A stretch of 64,000 nt of DNA from Yoonia maricola. Lineage in GTDB: Bacteria > Pseudomonadota > Alphaproteobacteria > Rhodobacterales > Rhodobacteraceae. Made by a program: the position numbers and the translations under genes. Positions 7,356 to 15,573 of the stretch are shown piece by piece. The notes under the pieces were generated by a model. That model was not told the origin of the DNA and made no database searches. It worked only from the letters and a program-made list of their open reading frames with translations. Location: contig NZ_PGTY01000004.1 in the NCBI RefSeq assembly GCF_002797915.1, forward strand, positions 248,001 to 312,000, read 5' to 3'. How positions within the stretch are numbered: position 1 is the stretch's first letter; each line of letters starts with the position of its first letter.

Positions 7356-8988
7356 GTTCAGCTTCCTTTTCTGCGCGCGCCCGCAGGTCAGCGCGAATAA
7401 TCTTGCCGGTCGTGGTCATTGGCATATCGTTTATAAAACGCACGACACGGGGGAATTCATAGGCGGCGAGTTTGGTTTTCACATGGCCTGCGATGTCCGC
7501 CGCCAGCCCATCTGTCTGCTCAAACCCTGCCGCAAGCTGGATATAGGCGGCCACGATAGACCCGCGCACGGGGTCAGGTTTGCCCACAACGCCCGCCAAT
7601 TGCACGGCGGGGTGGGTCAAAAGGCAATCTTCGATTTCGGCAGGGCCAATGCGGTAGCCGCCGGAACTGATGATGTCATCATCGCGGCCAATAAACTGGA
7701 TGCGGCCCGTCGGTGTTTTGCAACCCTTGTCGCCGGTCAGGAGCCATTTTTTGCCTGCAACAGTAATGAACTTCTGCGCAGTGGCATCAGGGTTGTTCCA
7801 ATACCCCAGAAACATGACCGGGTCGGGCGCGCGCACTGCGATGCTGCCTTCTGCGCCGACATTGCAGACCATGGCACTCTCTTCATCGATAATATCAACG
7901 TGATGGCCGGGCACGGCAAAGCCCATCACACCCGGCTCGGCCGGTTGCAAGGCGGCGCAGGACGACACGATCATATTGCATTCTGTCTGCCCGTAAAATT
8001 CATTGATGGTGGTGCCAAAAACCTGCTGACCCCAAGCGATCAGTTCCTTGCCCAAAGTTTCACCCCCGGACGCGACAGAGCGCATGGGAACCGGCGTATC
8101 GGGTGTGTCCAAACGCATCAGTTTCAGCGCAGTTGGCGGCAAAAAAGCATTTGTGATCCCATGCGCACGGATCAGATCAAACGCGGCTTTGGCCGTGAAT
8201 TTGGGAAAACGGCAGGCGACGACAGGGACGCCATGATGCAGCGCAGGCATCAGCACATCCAGTAAACCGCCGATCCAGGCCCAATCCGCAGGTGTCCAAA
8301 TTTTGTCGCCCGGTTGAGGAAAGAAATCGTGGCTCATTTCAACACCGGGCAAATGGCCCAGTAAAACGCGATGGGCGTGCAGCGCACCCTTGGGGGCGCC
8401 GGTCGTGCCAGAGGTATAGATGAGGATCGCAGGATCATCGGCTTTTGTGGGATGTGGTGTAAAGGCAGTGGATTGACTGTCGCAAAGAGCCTGAAAATCG
8501 TCTGCCGCGTCCGGCATGCCATCAATACAAAGAACACGCTTCAGATCAGGCAGCTGCGGTCTGAGTTCAGCGATCACCGCAGCACTGGCTGCGTTGGTGA
8601 TGACGGTCCTTGCACCTGAATCCTTTAGCCTGTGCAGCAATGCCTCTGGCCCGAACAGGGTAAAAAGCGGCAGCGCAATACAGCCCATCTTGGTGATGGC
8701 CACATGGGCCATCGCGGTTTCAAAACATTGCGGCAGCAGAACGGCAATCCGGTCACCCGTGGTGCAGGATTGTGCAAGCGCATTGGCCAGCTGATTGGAC
8801 CGGTCTTTCAGGTCTTGGAAACTATATGTGGTTGCCGCACCATCAGTATCGATATCAACAATCGCACAGTGTTCCGGTGTGGCATCCGCGTGTTTGTCGC
8901 AGATATCCACGCCGATATTATAGGCATCAGGGATCACCCAGCCAAAGCTATCGCGCGTTAGTGCAAGGGTTGGGTGTCTGACCAGCAT
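7345..8988 (-). CDS. AMP-forming acyl-CoA synthetase
   Basis: This 547-residue member of the ANL superfamily activates a carboxylic acid to its CoA thioester with ATP. Visible motifs are the phosphate loop (YTSGTTGAPKG), the A5 motif (YGQTECN), TGDKG, the hinge and following region (GRDDDIISSGGYRIG) and the catalytic Lys near the end (TTTGKIIR). The opening (MLVRHPTLALTRDSF then IPDAYNIGVDICDKHA) resembles acetyl/propionyl/medium-chain acyl-CoA synthetases. The ATG at 8988 fits homologues but has no clear ribosome site and lies close to the predicted transcription start, so the mRNA may be almost leaderless. A longer frame to 9057 would run through the promoter. Confidence 0.88.
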   Translation of the reverse strand: MLVRHPTLALTRDSFGWVIPDAYNIGVDICDKHADATPEHCAIVDIDTDGAATTYSFQDLKDRSNQLANALAQSCTTGDRIAVLLPQCFETAMAHVAITKMGCIALPLFTLFGPEALLHRLKDSGARTVITNAASAAVIAELRPQLPDLKRVLCIDGMPDAADDFQALCDSQSTAFTPHPTKADDPAILIYTSGTTGAPKGALHAHRVLLGHLPGVEMSHDFFPQPGDKIWTPADWAWIGGLLDVLMPALHHGVPVVACRFPKFTAKAAFDLIRAHGITNAFLPPTALKLMRLDTPDTPVPMRSVASGGETLGKELIAWGQQVFGTTINEFYGQTECNMIVSSCAALQPAEPGVMGFAVPGHHVDIIDEESAMVCNVGAEGSIAVRAPDPVMFLGYWNNPDATAQKFITVAGKKWLLTGDKGCKTPTGRIQFIGRDDDIISSGGYRIGPAEIEDCLLTHPAVQLAGVVGKPDPVRGSIVAAYIQLAAGFEQTDGLAADIAGHVKTKLAAYEFPRVVRFINDMPMTTTGKIIRADLRARAEKEAEHER

Positions 8989-9002
8989 TACAGCGCAAAA
9001 AA

Positions 9003-9027
9003 TGAACGCATGTTCAATTTGTGTCAA
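9003..9027 (-). promoter_or_regulatory. Promoter with palindromic operator before the acyl-CoA synthetase
   Basis: The minus strand has a consensus -35 (TTGACA, 9027-9022) with a weak A/T-rich -10 (CATTTT, about 9004-8999). The spacer contains the palindrome TGAACGCATGTTCA (9003-9016). An operator placed in the spacer is typical of TetR-family repression of acyl-CoA catabolic genes. No TetR gene is in the window, so the regulator would act from elsewhere. Confidence 0.5.
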
Positions 9028-9063
9028 TTGCTGTGGTGTCAAACATCGGACAGGCAACAGGAC

Positions 9064-10506
9064 CTAGCCTGCGGTATTGCCAGACAACATGCGCACGAAG
9101 CCTTGGGTTTTTCGCGCGCTTTCAATGCGCCAGATCAGGATCGCGTTTGTCAGCTCAGCCTTGATATTTTGGTGGTCCGGGGCATCCCAAAGGTTCATCC
9201 GCTCACCCGGATCAGCCTCAAGATCAAACAGTTGACCTTCTTCGGTGTCCACGAAATGCACCAACTTCCAACGGTCCTTTCGGATCATGGTCATGAATTG
9301 CGTCCCCGTCAGGATCGCGTCATCCGCATGTTCGGCAAACACCTGTTCACGCGGCGTGGTGGGGGCATCAAACAATACATCGTGCAAGGATCGTGCCTCC
9401 ATCCAATCGGGGGGGGCAATGCCTGCGGCCTCAAGGATCGTTGGGCCGAAATCAAACAGTGATACCAGGTGTGAAAGCCGCTTACCCGGCGTGATCATAT
9501 TGGGCCATGATACCACAGCGGGCACATGAACGGATTGTTCGTACATGTTCCACTTTTGCGAATGGCCGTGGTCATTTAGGCAATCACCGTGGTCTGAGGT
9601 GAAGATGATCAACGTGTCTTCCAACACCCCACGCGCGTCGAGCGCCGCGATGATCTTGCCCACCTGATCGTCAATCATGGTTACGTTCGCATAGTAGTGT
9701 GCGCGCTGATGATGCAATTGTTCAGCGGTGGGATTTTCCTGATGATGAACCGCATCATGGCCGCTTTCCAGATGGTTCTGGCGCAGCGCCCTAAGCGGTG
9801 CAGGCTGCGTTGACAGGTCATAATCGCGGATCGCCTGAGGCAGATCTTTGCCTTCATAAAGGTCAAGATATCTTTGCGTCGGGTCATAGGGCGGGTGCGG
9901 TCCCGGAAATCCCACTTGCAAAAAGAAAGGCTCTTGTCCGGGATAGCGGTCCAGCCACCAGCACGCGGTATCTGCGACAAATACATCCGGGTGCAAATCT
10001 TCGTCCTGTTCCCAGATAAAGGCCCCCATTGCGTCATGATAATCGGGGCGTTTGCTGTAGGACACGCGCGATGGTTTGAACGCGCCGCGCGCCTTTATCG
10101 CCTTGTCCCAATTATCGAGGTAGAACGGCAAATTCGGGTGATCGCGGTCCTTATTTTCCACCACATGCCGTTCGTGAAAGCCAAAGTCGCCTTCAATCGG
10201 CATGGTATGCATTTTGCCGACATTCACACAGCGATAGCCCGCCTTGGCCAGTTCGGTGACCCAGCAATAGTTCCACGGTTCATCATTGCGGAAAACGCCG
10301 TTTGTATGCGGATATGTGCCACTGAACAAAGACGCGCGCGAAGGTGCGCAGGATGGGGCGGTGACGTACATATTTTCGAACACAGCCCCTTGTGCGACAA
10401 GTCGATCAAGGTTGGGGGTCACCATATGGTCAAAGCCATTTGCCGCAATCGTATCGATCCGTTGCTGATCGGTCAGGATAAAGACAATATTCGGACGTTC
10501 TGACAT
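9064..10506 (-). CDS. Type I (Cys-type) sulfatase, cytoplasmic
   Basis: This 480-residue protein is of the alkaline phosphatase/arylsulfatase superfamily. The maturation motif CAPSRASLFSG has its Cys at residue 53 (C-x-P-S-R), the residue converted to formylglycine. Metal ligands are visible at the N-terminus (LTDQQR, Asp13) and later in FTSDHGD. VGKMHT and WNMYEQSVHVP are also family-like. There is no signal peptide, so hydrolysis should occur in the cytoplasm after import of the intact sulfate ester. It is the last gene of the minus-strand ABC operon, two bases after a permease gene. A matching formylglycine-generating enzyme is encoded at 15570-16415. The exact substrate (sulfated sugar, choline sulfate-like or other ester) cannot be read from the sequence. 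Confidence 0.92.
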   Translation of the reverse strand: MSERPNIVFILTDQQRIDTIAANGFDHMVTPNLDRLVAQGAVFENMYVTAPSCAPSRASLFSGTYPHTNGVFRNDEPWNYCWVTELAKAGYRCVNVGKMHTMPIEGDFGFHERHVVENKDRDHPNLPFYLDNWDKAIKARGAFKPSRVSYSKRPDYHDAMGAFIWEQDEDLHPDVFVADTACWWLDRYPGQEPFFLQVGFPGPHPPYDPTQRYLDLYEGKDLPQAIRDYDLSTQPAPLRALRQNHLESGHDAVHHQENPTAEQLHHQRAHYYANVTMIDDQVGKIIAALDARGVLEDTLIIFTSDHGDCLNDHGHSQKWNMYEQSVHVPAVVSWPNMITPGKRLSHLVSLFDFGPTILEAAGIAPPDWMEARSLHDVLFDAPTTPREQVFAEHADDAILTGTQFMTMIRKDRWKLVHFVDTEEGQLFDLEADPGERMNLWDAPDHQNIKAELTNAILIWRIESARKTQGFVRMLSGNTAG

Positions 10507-10508
10507 GT

Positions 10509-11339
10509 TTATCCCTTCACGGCGCCGCCCATTGACTGGACGATGTATTTGTTGGCGAAAATGATGACCGGCACTGTCGGCACTGTCAGAACGACACTGG
10601 CAAGCGCGATGCTGCCCCAGTCTACTCTGGCGTAGGACACGAAGTTCATGATCGCTACTGGTGCGGTGACCGTGTCGGACCGGGTAATGATCAGCGCAAA
10701 GAAAAAGTCATTCCAGGCGATCAGGAACGCCAGAACAGCGGTGGCAATAATGCCGGGGCGGGCTGCGGGGATCACGACCTTTGTGAGCGTTTGAAACAGG
10801 GTTGCCCCGTCCAGCAGGCAGGCTTCGATCAGTTCATCGGGCACTTGTGCCATTGATGTCCACGAAGACCAGACAACAAGCGGAAGCGTGAGCACCATAT
10901 AGGCCGCGATCAGACCGGCCCAAGTGTCGATCAGCCCGACATTCAGATAAAGCAGGAACAGCGGGATCACAAAACCAACCGGCGGTGCCATCCGCAATAA
11001 CAACAACAGCCATGAGGCAATGAACTTGCGGTGCGACCGGCCCTTTGCCAGCGCAAAACCAGCCGGCACCCCGATCAGCATGGCCAGCGCTGTCGATGCG
11101 CCTGCCGTCACCAGGCTGTTGAACAAAGCAAAGGGAAAATCTGATCGCGCAAGGGTGCTGAAGTTATCAAGCGTCAGAACCGTCGGCGCTTCCCAGATCG
11201 GTACGAACAAGTGACTTGTCGGGCGAAACGACAGAACCAAAGCCCAGATGATGGGCAGCAACGCAAAGAAGGCAAAGGCCAGCATCATGGCCACGCCTGC
11301 GGCCTGTTTCAAACTAAAGCTGTGCTTGGATCTAGGCAC
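10509..11339 (-). CDS. Sugar-type ABC transporter permease (MalG/UgpE-like)
   Basis: This 276-residue inner-membrane permease is of the CUT1 carbohydrate family, with about six membrane segments. The cytoplasmic EAA loop (ELIEACLLDGATLFQTLTKV) contacts the ATPase. I chose a GTG start at 11339 (VPRSKHSFSLKQ), which has GAGGA upstream, overlaps the previous permease stop by eight bases and gives the usual MalG length. The longer frame to 11462 would overlap far into the neighbouring gene. It pairs with the permease encoded just upstream and with the MalK-like ATPase at 14491. Confidence 0.9.
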   Translation of the reverse strand: MPRSKHSFSLKQAAGVAMMLAFAFFALLPIIWALVLSFRPTSHLFVPIWEAPTVLTLDNFSTLARSDFPFALFNSLVTAGASTALAMLIGVPAGFALAKGRSHRKFIASWLLLLLRMAPPVGFVIPLFLLYLNVGLIDTWAGLIAAYMVLTLPLVVWSSWTSMAQVPDELIEACLLDGATLFQTLTKVVIPAARPGIIATAVLAFLIAWNDFFFALIITRSDTVTAPVAIMNFVSYARVDWGSIALASVVLTVPTVPVIIFANKYIVQSMGGAVKG

Positions 11340-12207
11340 CGGAAATCCTCGCGTTTGCGCGGGCGACATAAAAGCTGATGATGGCCGCAAACAGGAAGAG
11401 GAACACGGCAATTGCCGCACCGTAAGAGACGTTCGAGGACTGGAAGGTCTGGATATAGGCATAATAATTCGTGGCTTGCGTCGACCGCCCCGGTCCGCCG
11501 TTTGTCATAACGAAAATCAGAGGGAAATGTTTGAGCGTTTCGATGAAACGAAACAAGGCAACCATCAAAAGGGCGGGCTTGAGCAACGGGAGCGTGATCC
11601 GCCAGAAGATCTGCATCTTTGTGGCACCATCGATTGATGCCGCTTCATCCAAATCGCTTGATATCCCCTGCAATGCCGCAAGGATTAACAGCATAACAAA
11701 CGGAAAACTGGCCCATGTGTCGGCAATAACAATCGCGGCGATTGCGCCGTATTGCGTTGTCAGAAATGCGGGAACCGTGATCCCGAATATATCAAAAAAA
11801 GCGTTGATCGGGCTGAGTGTTGGTGTGAACAGGCTTAGCCAGATCAGGGCGACGGCAATCGCGGGGACCACGAAGGGGACCACGAATATCCCGCGCATGA
11901 ATTTCCACCGGGGCACGATTTTTTCCAAGCCAACGGCGATCAGCGTGCCCATGACGACCTGAAAGATCACACCGCCAACGCTGAGCATGAGCATCACATT
12001 GATTGATGCGATAAACCGTCTGTCATCAGCCAATTTGAAAAAGTTGTGTAACCCAACCTCGCCCCCCCAGCCTTTGATCAGGTTGAAATCCGTGAACGAC
12101 AGGCCAAACATGCCGACCAGCGGGAGAACAGCAAAAATGATAACGGCCAACACAGCTGGCATGAGCATCTGGTTGTAGCTGCGCTGAAAGAGGGTTTGAA
12201 CGCCCAT
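11332..12207 (-). CDS. Sugar-type ABC transporter permease (MalF/UgpA-like)
   Basis: This 291-residue inner-membrane permease has six hydrophobic segments and the EAA motif (DLDEAASIDGATKMQIFW) near residues 190-210. It should form the heterodimeric channel with the following permease. It lies 68 bases after the binding-protein gene, and an intrinsic-terminator-like hairpin stands in that gap. The N-terminus (MGVQTLFQRSYNQML) is short, as in UgpA-type permeases. The imported solute is unknown, but the linked sulfatase suggests a sulfated carbohydrate or similar ester. Confidence 0.9.
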   Translation of the reverse strand: MGVQTLFQRSYNQMLMPAVLAVIIFAVLPLVGMFGLSFTDFNLIKGWGGEVGLHNFFKLADDRRFIASINVMLMLSVGGVIFQVVMGTLIAVGLEKIVPRWKFMRGIFVVPFVVPAIAVALIWLSLFTPTLSPINAFFDIFGITVPAFLTTQYGAIAAIVIADTWASFPFVMLLILAALQGISSDLDEAASIDGATKMQIFWRITLPLLKPALLMVALFRFIETLKHFPLIFVMTNGGPGRSTQATNYYAYIQTFQSSNVSYGAAIAVFLFLFAAIISFYVARANARISGA

Positions 12208-12227
12208 TGGCCTCGACTTTGCTTGGC

Positions 12228-12262
12228 AAAAAGATGTCTCGCCGAGGGGAGGCCCGGCGAGA
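12228..12262 (-). terminator. Intra-operon terminator/attenuator after the binding-protein gene
   Basis: A perfect 8-bp stem (TCTCGCCG at 12237-12244 with CGGCGAGA at 12255-12262) and ten-base loop is followed on the minus strand by a T-run (CTTTTT). It would lower transcription of the permease and sulfatase genes relative to the binding protein, a common stoichiometry control in ABC operons. Confidence 0.65.
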
Positions 12263-12275
12263 CCGCTGCTTTGGT

Positions 12276-13556
12276 CTATTCAGACATGATATCGGCGATA
12301 TCGGCGTCTGACTGCGCCAAAGCGTCTTCGTTTGACATGATCTCATTCACCGCCGCATTGATGTTTTCACCAACGATTTGGCCGATTTCGGGCCATTGCG
12401 GCAGCAAGGGGCGGTAGTGACCAATCGCGTCACCCAGCATTTCCACCTTGAGGTTCAGAAAATCGGGATGAATCCCTTCATATTTCGCCACAACTTCGGG
12501 GTTTTCGGCAACCGATGCGCGGATGAAATCGGGGTACGGCTCCGACAGCGCAATCTTGGTCAGGGTTTCCGCGCTGGTGGCCCATTCAATAAACGCGAAT
12601 GATGCTTCGGGGTTGGGTGCGTCTGCGGGAATGCCCAAGCCATGTACGGCAATTGCGGGCGAACGCCCGGCGGGTCCGCTTGGCACCGCAGCAATGCTGA
12701 TTTGATCAGCGAACTGACTTTGCTCTGGGTCAAGCGCACGCGCCGCAATCGATGTGCCGTCAACGATCATGGCCACCTGACCAGATTGAATGCTAGCTGC
12801 AACTTCGCCAAAGTTGAAGTTACCAATGCCTTCGGGGCCATAGTCGTTCATCAGTTGTGAATACACCTCAAGGCCGGCCAATGCCTCTGGTGTGTTCATG
12901 TTTGGCGTCAGATCACCGCCGGAATAATCCGTAAAGAACGCACCGCCATAGGCCCGCATGATCATCGGAAAGACAAACATGTTAAAGCCCTGACCCGGTG
13001 CCACACGCATGGCAAGCGCACCCACCTGATCGGTCTTTACGGCCGCTGCGACTTCCAGCATTTCGTCCCATGTTGCAGGCGGCGCATCATAGCCCGCTGC
13101 TGCCAACAAATCGGTGCGATATGCCATCATGCCGGTTTCGGCAAAGAACGGCAGCGCCCAGCGGTCACCGTTGACCAGATAGGCATCAAGCGGTCCGGCA
13201 AGGATATCATCTTTCGTTGCCATACCATCCACTTCTGCCGTGATGGGCCGCAGCCAGCCCGCTTCGATCCAGCGCTGGACCTGAATGACAGGCGTATGCA
13301 CCACATCCACATCGCCAGTCTGGCCTGTGAAAGACAGGGTGATCCGGTTTTCAAAAACGTCCTGACCGATCACCTCGATATTAGCGGTGTGGCCGGTTGC
13401 TGCTTCGAAATCGGCCTCAAGTTTCGCAAGCCCTTGTGTGTAAGGCATTGCAAACAGGACGACATTAATTTCATCCGCAACGGCAACTGTCGGCAAAGCA
13501 ACCGACATTGCAAGGCCTGCGCCAAGCGTTGCGTTCTTTAGCATTGATGGTTTCAT
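12276..13556 (-). CDS. Extracellular solute-binding protein (family 1) of a sugar-type ABC importer
   Basis: This 426-residue periplasmic binding protein has a signal peptide (MKPSMLKNATLGAGLAMSVA, cleavage after about AVA-D at residue 27). The mature part has the family 1 fold with typical segments (LPFFAETGMMAYRTDLL, AMIVDGTS, WATSAETLTKIALSEPYP). It delivers the solute to the adjacent permeases. The ribosome site GGGAGG precedes the ATG. The gene begins 26 bases after the IclR gene and could be cotranscribed with it. Binding specificity cannot be deduced. Confidence 0.9.
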   Translation of the reverse strand: MKPSMLKNATLGAGLAMSVALPTVAVADEINVVLFAMPYTQGLAKLEADFEAATGHTANIEVIGQDVFENRITLSFTGQTGDVDVVHTPVIQVQRWIEAGWLRPITAEVDGMATKDDILAGPLDAYLVNGDRWALPFFAETGMMAYRTDLLAAAGYDAPPATWDEMLEVAAAVKTDQVGALAMRVAPGQGFNMFVFPMIMRAYGGAFFTDYSGGDLTPNMNTPEALAGLEVYSQLMNDYGPEGIGNFNFGEVAASIQSGQVAMIVDGTSIAARALDPEQSQFADQISIAAVPSGPAGRSPAIAVHGLGIPADAPNPEASFAFIEWATSAETLTKIALSEPYPDFIRASVAENPEVVAKYEGIHPDFLNLKVEMLGDAIGHYRPLLPQWPEIGQIVGENINAAVNEIMSNEDALAQSDADIADIMSE

Positions 13557-13582
13557 GGTTTCCTCCCTAGAAACGGTTCTCT

Positions 13583-14395
13583 TTATTTTACGACCTTCAG
13601 ATTTGGGTAATGCGGTCTCGCGCCTGATGCCTCCGCCTTGATTTGCGCCTTGAGCCGTTCCCGCGCATCGCGCAGGATGTCGCGTTTTTCAGCGATATGC
13701 TTGTCCTTGTCGCGTACCGGCACTGCGGCCTCTGCGATGCTGAGCAGGTGCAGGAATTTGCCGTTTTCGTCTTCGATGATGGTGGCAAAGCGGCGTACGC
13801 CAACGTGGTTCCCATCAAAATCATAGTCAAAGACCGTGTCCGCGACGCTTTCGATGATGCGGCGCGCTTCGGTCGGGGCGAGCCCGCCCATTTCAAGGCC
13901 GGATCTGAAAAAACCGCCCGTAAAGAAGCGATAGCTGACTTCGTCCCAGCCAAGACGGCTGAGATAAAGGCGCGACATTGCATCAAGTTCCCAAAGGCTG
14001 CGGCGAAACCCACGCACAGCCCGAATGGCGACGCTTGCATCGGGCAGTTCCGTGCGTGAGTGCCAGAAAAGATCAAAACCTGTCACAACCACGGCTTCAA
14101 CAGACACTTTATGCGTCGCTGTAATCTCGGTCATGAGTTCACTCAGGACAGAAAGATAGCCCTCAGACATTGGTACGTTGCGGATCAATCGAAAGTTCGG
14201 GATGCAGTATTTTTCACTTGTCTGAAATAAATACCCCCGCTCGGCCAAAGTGCGCACGATACGGTTCACTGTTGCCGTTGGTATGCCAAGGTCACGCGAT
14301 ATCTGAACCTGCTTCACAGGTTCAGGACCTGCGGCCATCAAATACTCCATCACCGCCAGAAGTCGATCGCTTGGCCCCACAGTTTTCACTTTCAA
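13583..14395 (-). CDS. IclR family transcriptional regulator
   Basis: This 270-residue protein has an N-terminal winged helix-turn-helix (about 12-65, VKQVQISRDLGIPTATVNRI) followed by an IclR-type effector-binding domain. The position between the binding-protein operon and the divergent ATPase/FGE operon indicates a local regulator of the sulfate-ester locus. A 9-bp inverted repeat lies directly upstream of its start and covers the divergent promoter region, consistent with autoregulation. The inducer would be the imported compound or a derivative, which is inference. Confidence 0.88.
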   Translation of the reverse strand: MKVKTVGPSDRLLAVMEYLMAAGPEPVKQVQISRDLGIPTATVNRIVRTLAERGYLFQTSEKYCIPNFRLIRNVPMSEGYLSVLSELMTEITATHKVSVEAVVVTGFDLFWHSRTELPDASVAIRAVRGFRRSLWELDAMSRLYLSRLGWDEVSYRFFTGGFFRSGLEMGGLAPTEARRIIESVADTVFDYDFDGNHVGVRRFATIIEDENGKFLHLLSIAEAAVPVRDKDKHIAEKRDILRDARERLKAQIKAEASGARPHYPNLKVVK

Positions 14396-14396
14396 T

Positions 14397-14433
14397 ATTT
14401 CATTAATGATATTATAAATACCAATAATGAAAT
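14397..14433. promoter_or_regulatory. Inverted repeat, candidate IclR operator
   Basis: ATTTCATTA (14397-14405) and TAATGAAAT (14425-14433) are perfect 9-bp arms around an A/T-rich centre that contains a TATAAT-like element on the minus strand. The site lies immediately upstream of the IclR start and 58 bases before the divergent ATPase gene, so one protein could control both operons. Confidence 0.5.
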
Positions 14434-14490
14434 ACGAGTCAATCAGGAAAGCTGCTTTTCGGACTTTGCCTCGTGCGGGGAAGTACAGAT

Positions 14491-15573
14491 ATGGCGACGG
14501 TTTTGCTCGATGGAATAAAGAAATCCTTTGGGTCTGTTGATGTCATTCACGGGGTGTCCCTTGATATAGCACAGGGCGAATTCGTCGCCCTTGTTGGCCC
14601 GTCTGGCTGTGGGAAGTCGACGTTGCTGCGCATGATTGCGGGGCTTGAAGACCCTACCGCGGGCGCCATCAGTATCGGTGGGACTGTCGTGAACGACCTT
14701 TTGCCAAAGGATCGGGATATCGCGATGGTGTTCCAGTCATACGCGCTTTATCCGCACATGACCGTCCGCGAAAACATGTCCTTCGCGCTTGAACTTGAAA
14801 AGCGCCCGAAACCGGACATCGACAAGGCGGTCAATGAGGCAAGCAGCATATTGGGGCTCAATGATTTTCTGGATCGTCGGCCCAAAGCCCTGTCCGGTGG
14901 CCAACGTCAAAGGGTTGCAATGGGGCGTGCCATTGTCCGCAACCCGGAGGTCTTCTTGTTTGACGAACCTTTGTCAAACCTTGACGCCAAACTCCGTACT
15001 GTCATGCGCAAAGAGGTCAAGCGCCTGCATCAACGGCTTAAGACAACCTCAATCTACGTGACGCACGATCAGACTGAAGCCATGACCATGGCGGATCGGA
15101 TCGTGGTCATGAACGCAGGCAGGATTGAGCAGGCAGGCACACCGCTGCAACTGTATAACCGGCCAGAGAACCTTTTTGTGGCCGGGTTTATCGGGGCGCC
15201 GCAGATGAACATGTTGCAGGGTCGTGTGACAACCACAGAAGGCCAGACTGTTTTGGCACATGCCGACGTCACGCTAGGGTTGCCCGACGATGTCGCGCTG
15301 GACGAAGGCCAAGAGGTCGTTCTGGGGATCAGGCCAGAGCATCTGAGCCTTGATCCGCAAGGTGTGCTGCGGGCTGTGGTTGAGGTGGTTGAACCGATGG
15401 GCATTGAAACGCATGTGACCTGCATGCTTGGCCACACAGAGCTTCGGCTGATCGCCGCTCCAGATACTGATGCGGCACCGGGTCAGCATATCCGTCTGGC
15501 TTATGACACCTCAGCGGTACATATCTTTGACCAAGCGACCGGAAACCGCGTGGCGTCAATGGCCGCGATATGA
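14491..15573 (+). CDS. Sugar-type ABC transporter ATP-binding protein (UgpC/MalK-like)
   Basis: This 360-residue ATPase of the CUT1 family has Walker A (GPSGCGKST), a Q-loop (MVFQSYALYPHM), the signature (LSGGQRQRVAMGRA), Walker B (VFLFDEPLSNLDA), a switch His (YVTHDQ) and a C-terminal TOBE/regulatory region. I chose the ATG at 14491 (MATVLLDGIKKSFG) with GGGGAAG upstream; a GTG at 14473 would add six residues. It should energise the two permeases encoded on the opposite strand. Its stop overlaps the start of the FGE gene (ATGA), tying sulfatase maturation to uptake. Confidence 0.92.
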   Translation: MATVLLDGIKKSFGSVDVIHGVSLDIAQGEFVALVGPSGCGKSTLLRMIAGLEDPTAGAISIGGTVVNDLLPKDRDIAMVFQSYALYPHMTVRENMSFALELEKRPKPDIDKAVNEASSILGLNDFLDRRPKALSGGQRQRVAMGRAIVRNPEVFLFDEPLSNLDAKLRTVMRKEVKRLHQRLKTTSIYVTHDQTEAMTMADRIVVMNAGRIEQAGTPLQLYNRPENLFVAGFIGAPQMNMLQGRVTTTEGQTVLAHADVTLGLPDDVALDEGQEVVLGIRPEHLSLDPQGVLRAVVEVVEPMGIETHVTCMLGHTELRLIAAPDTDAAPGQHIRLAYDTSAVHIFDQATGNRVASMAAI

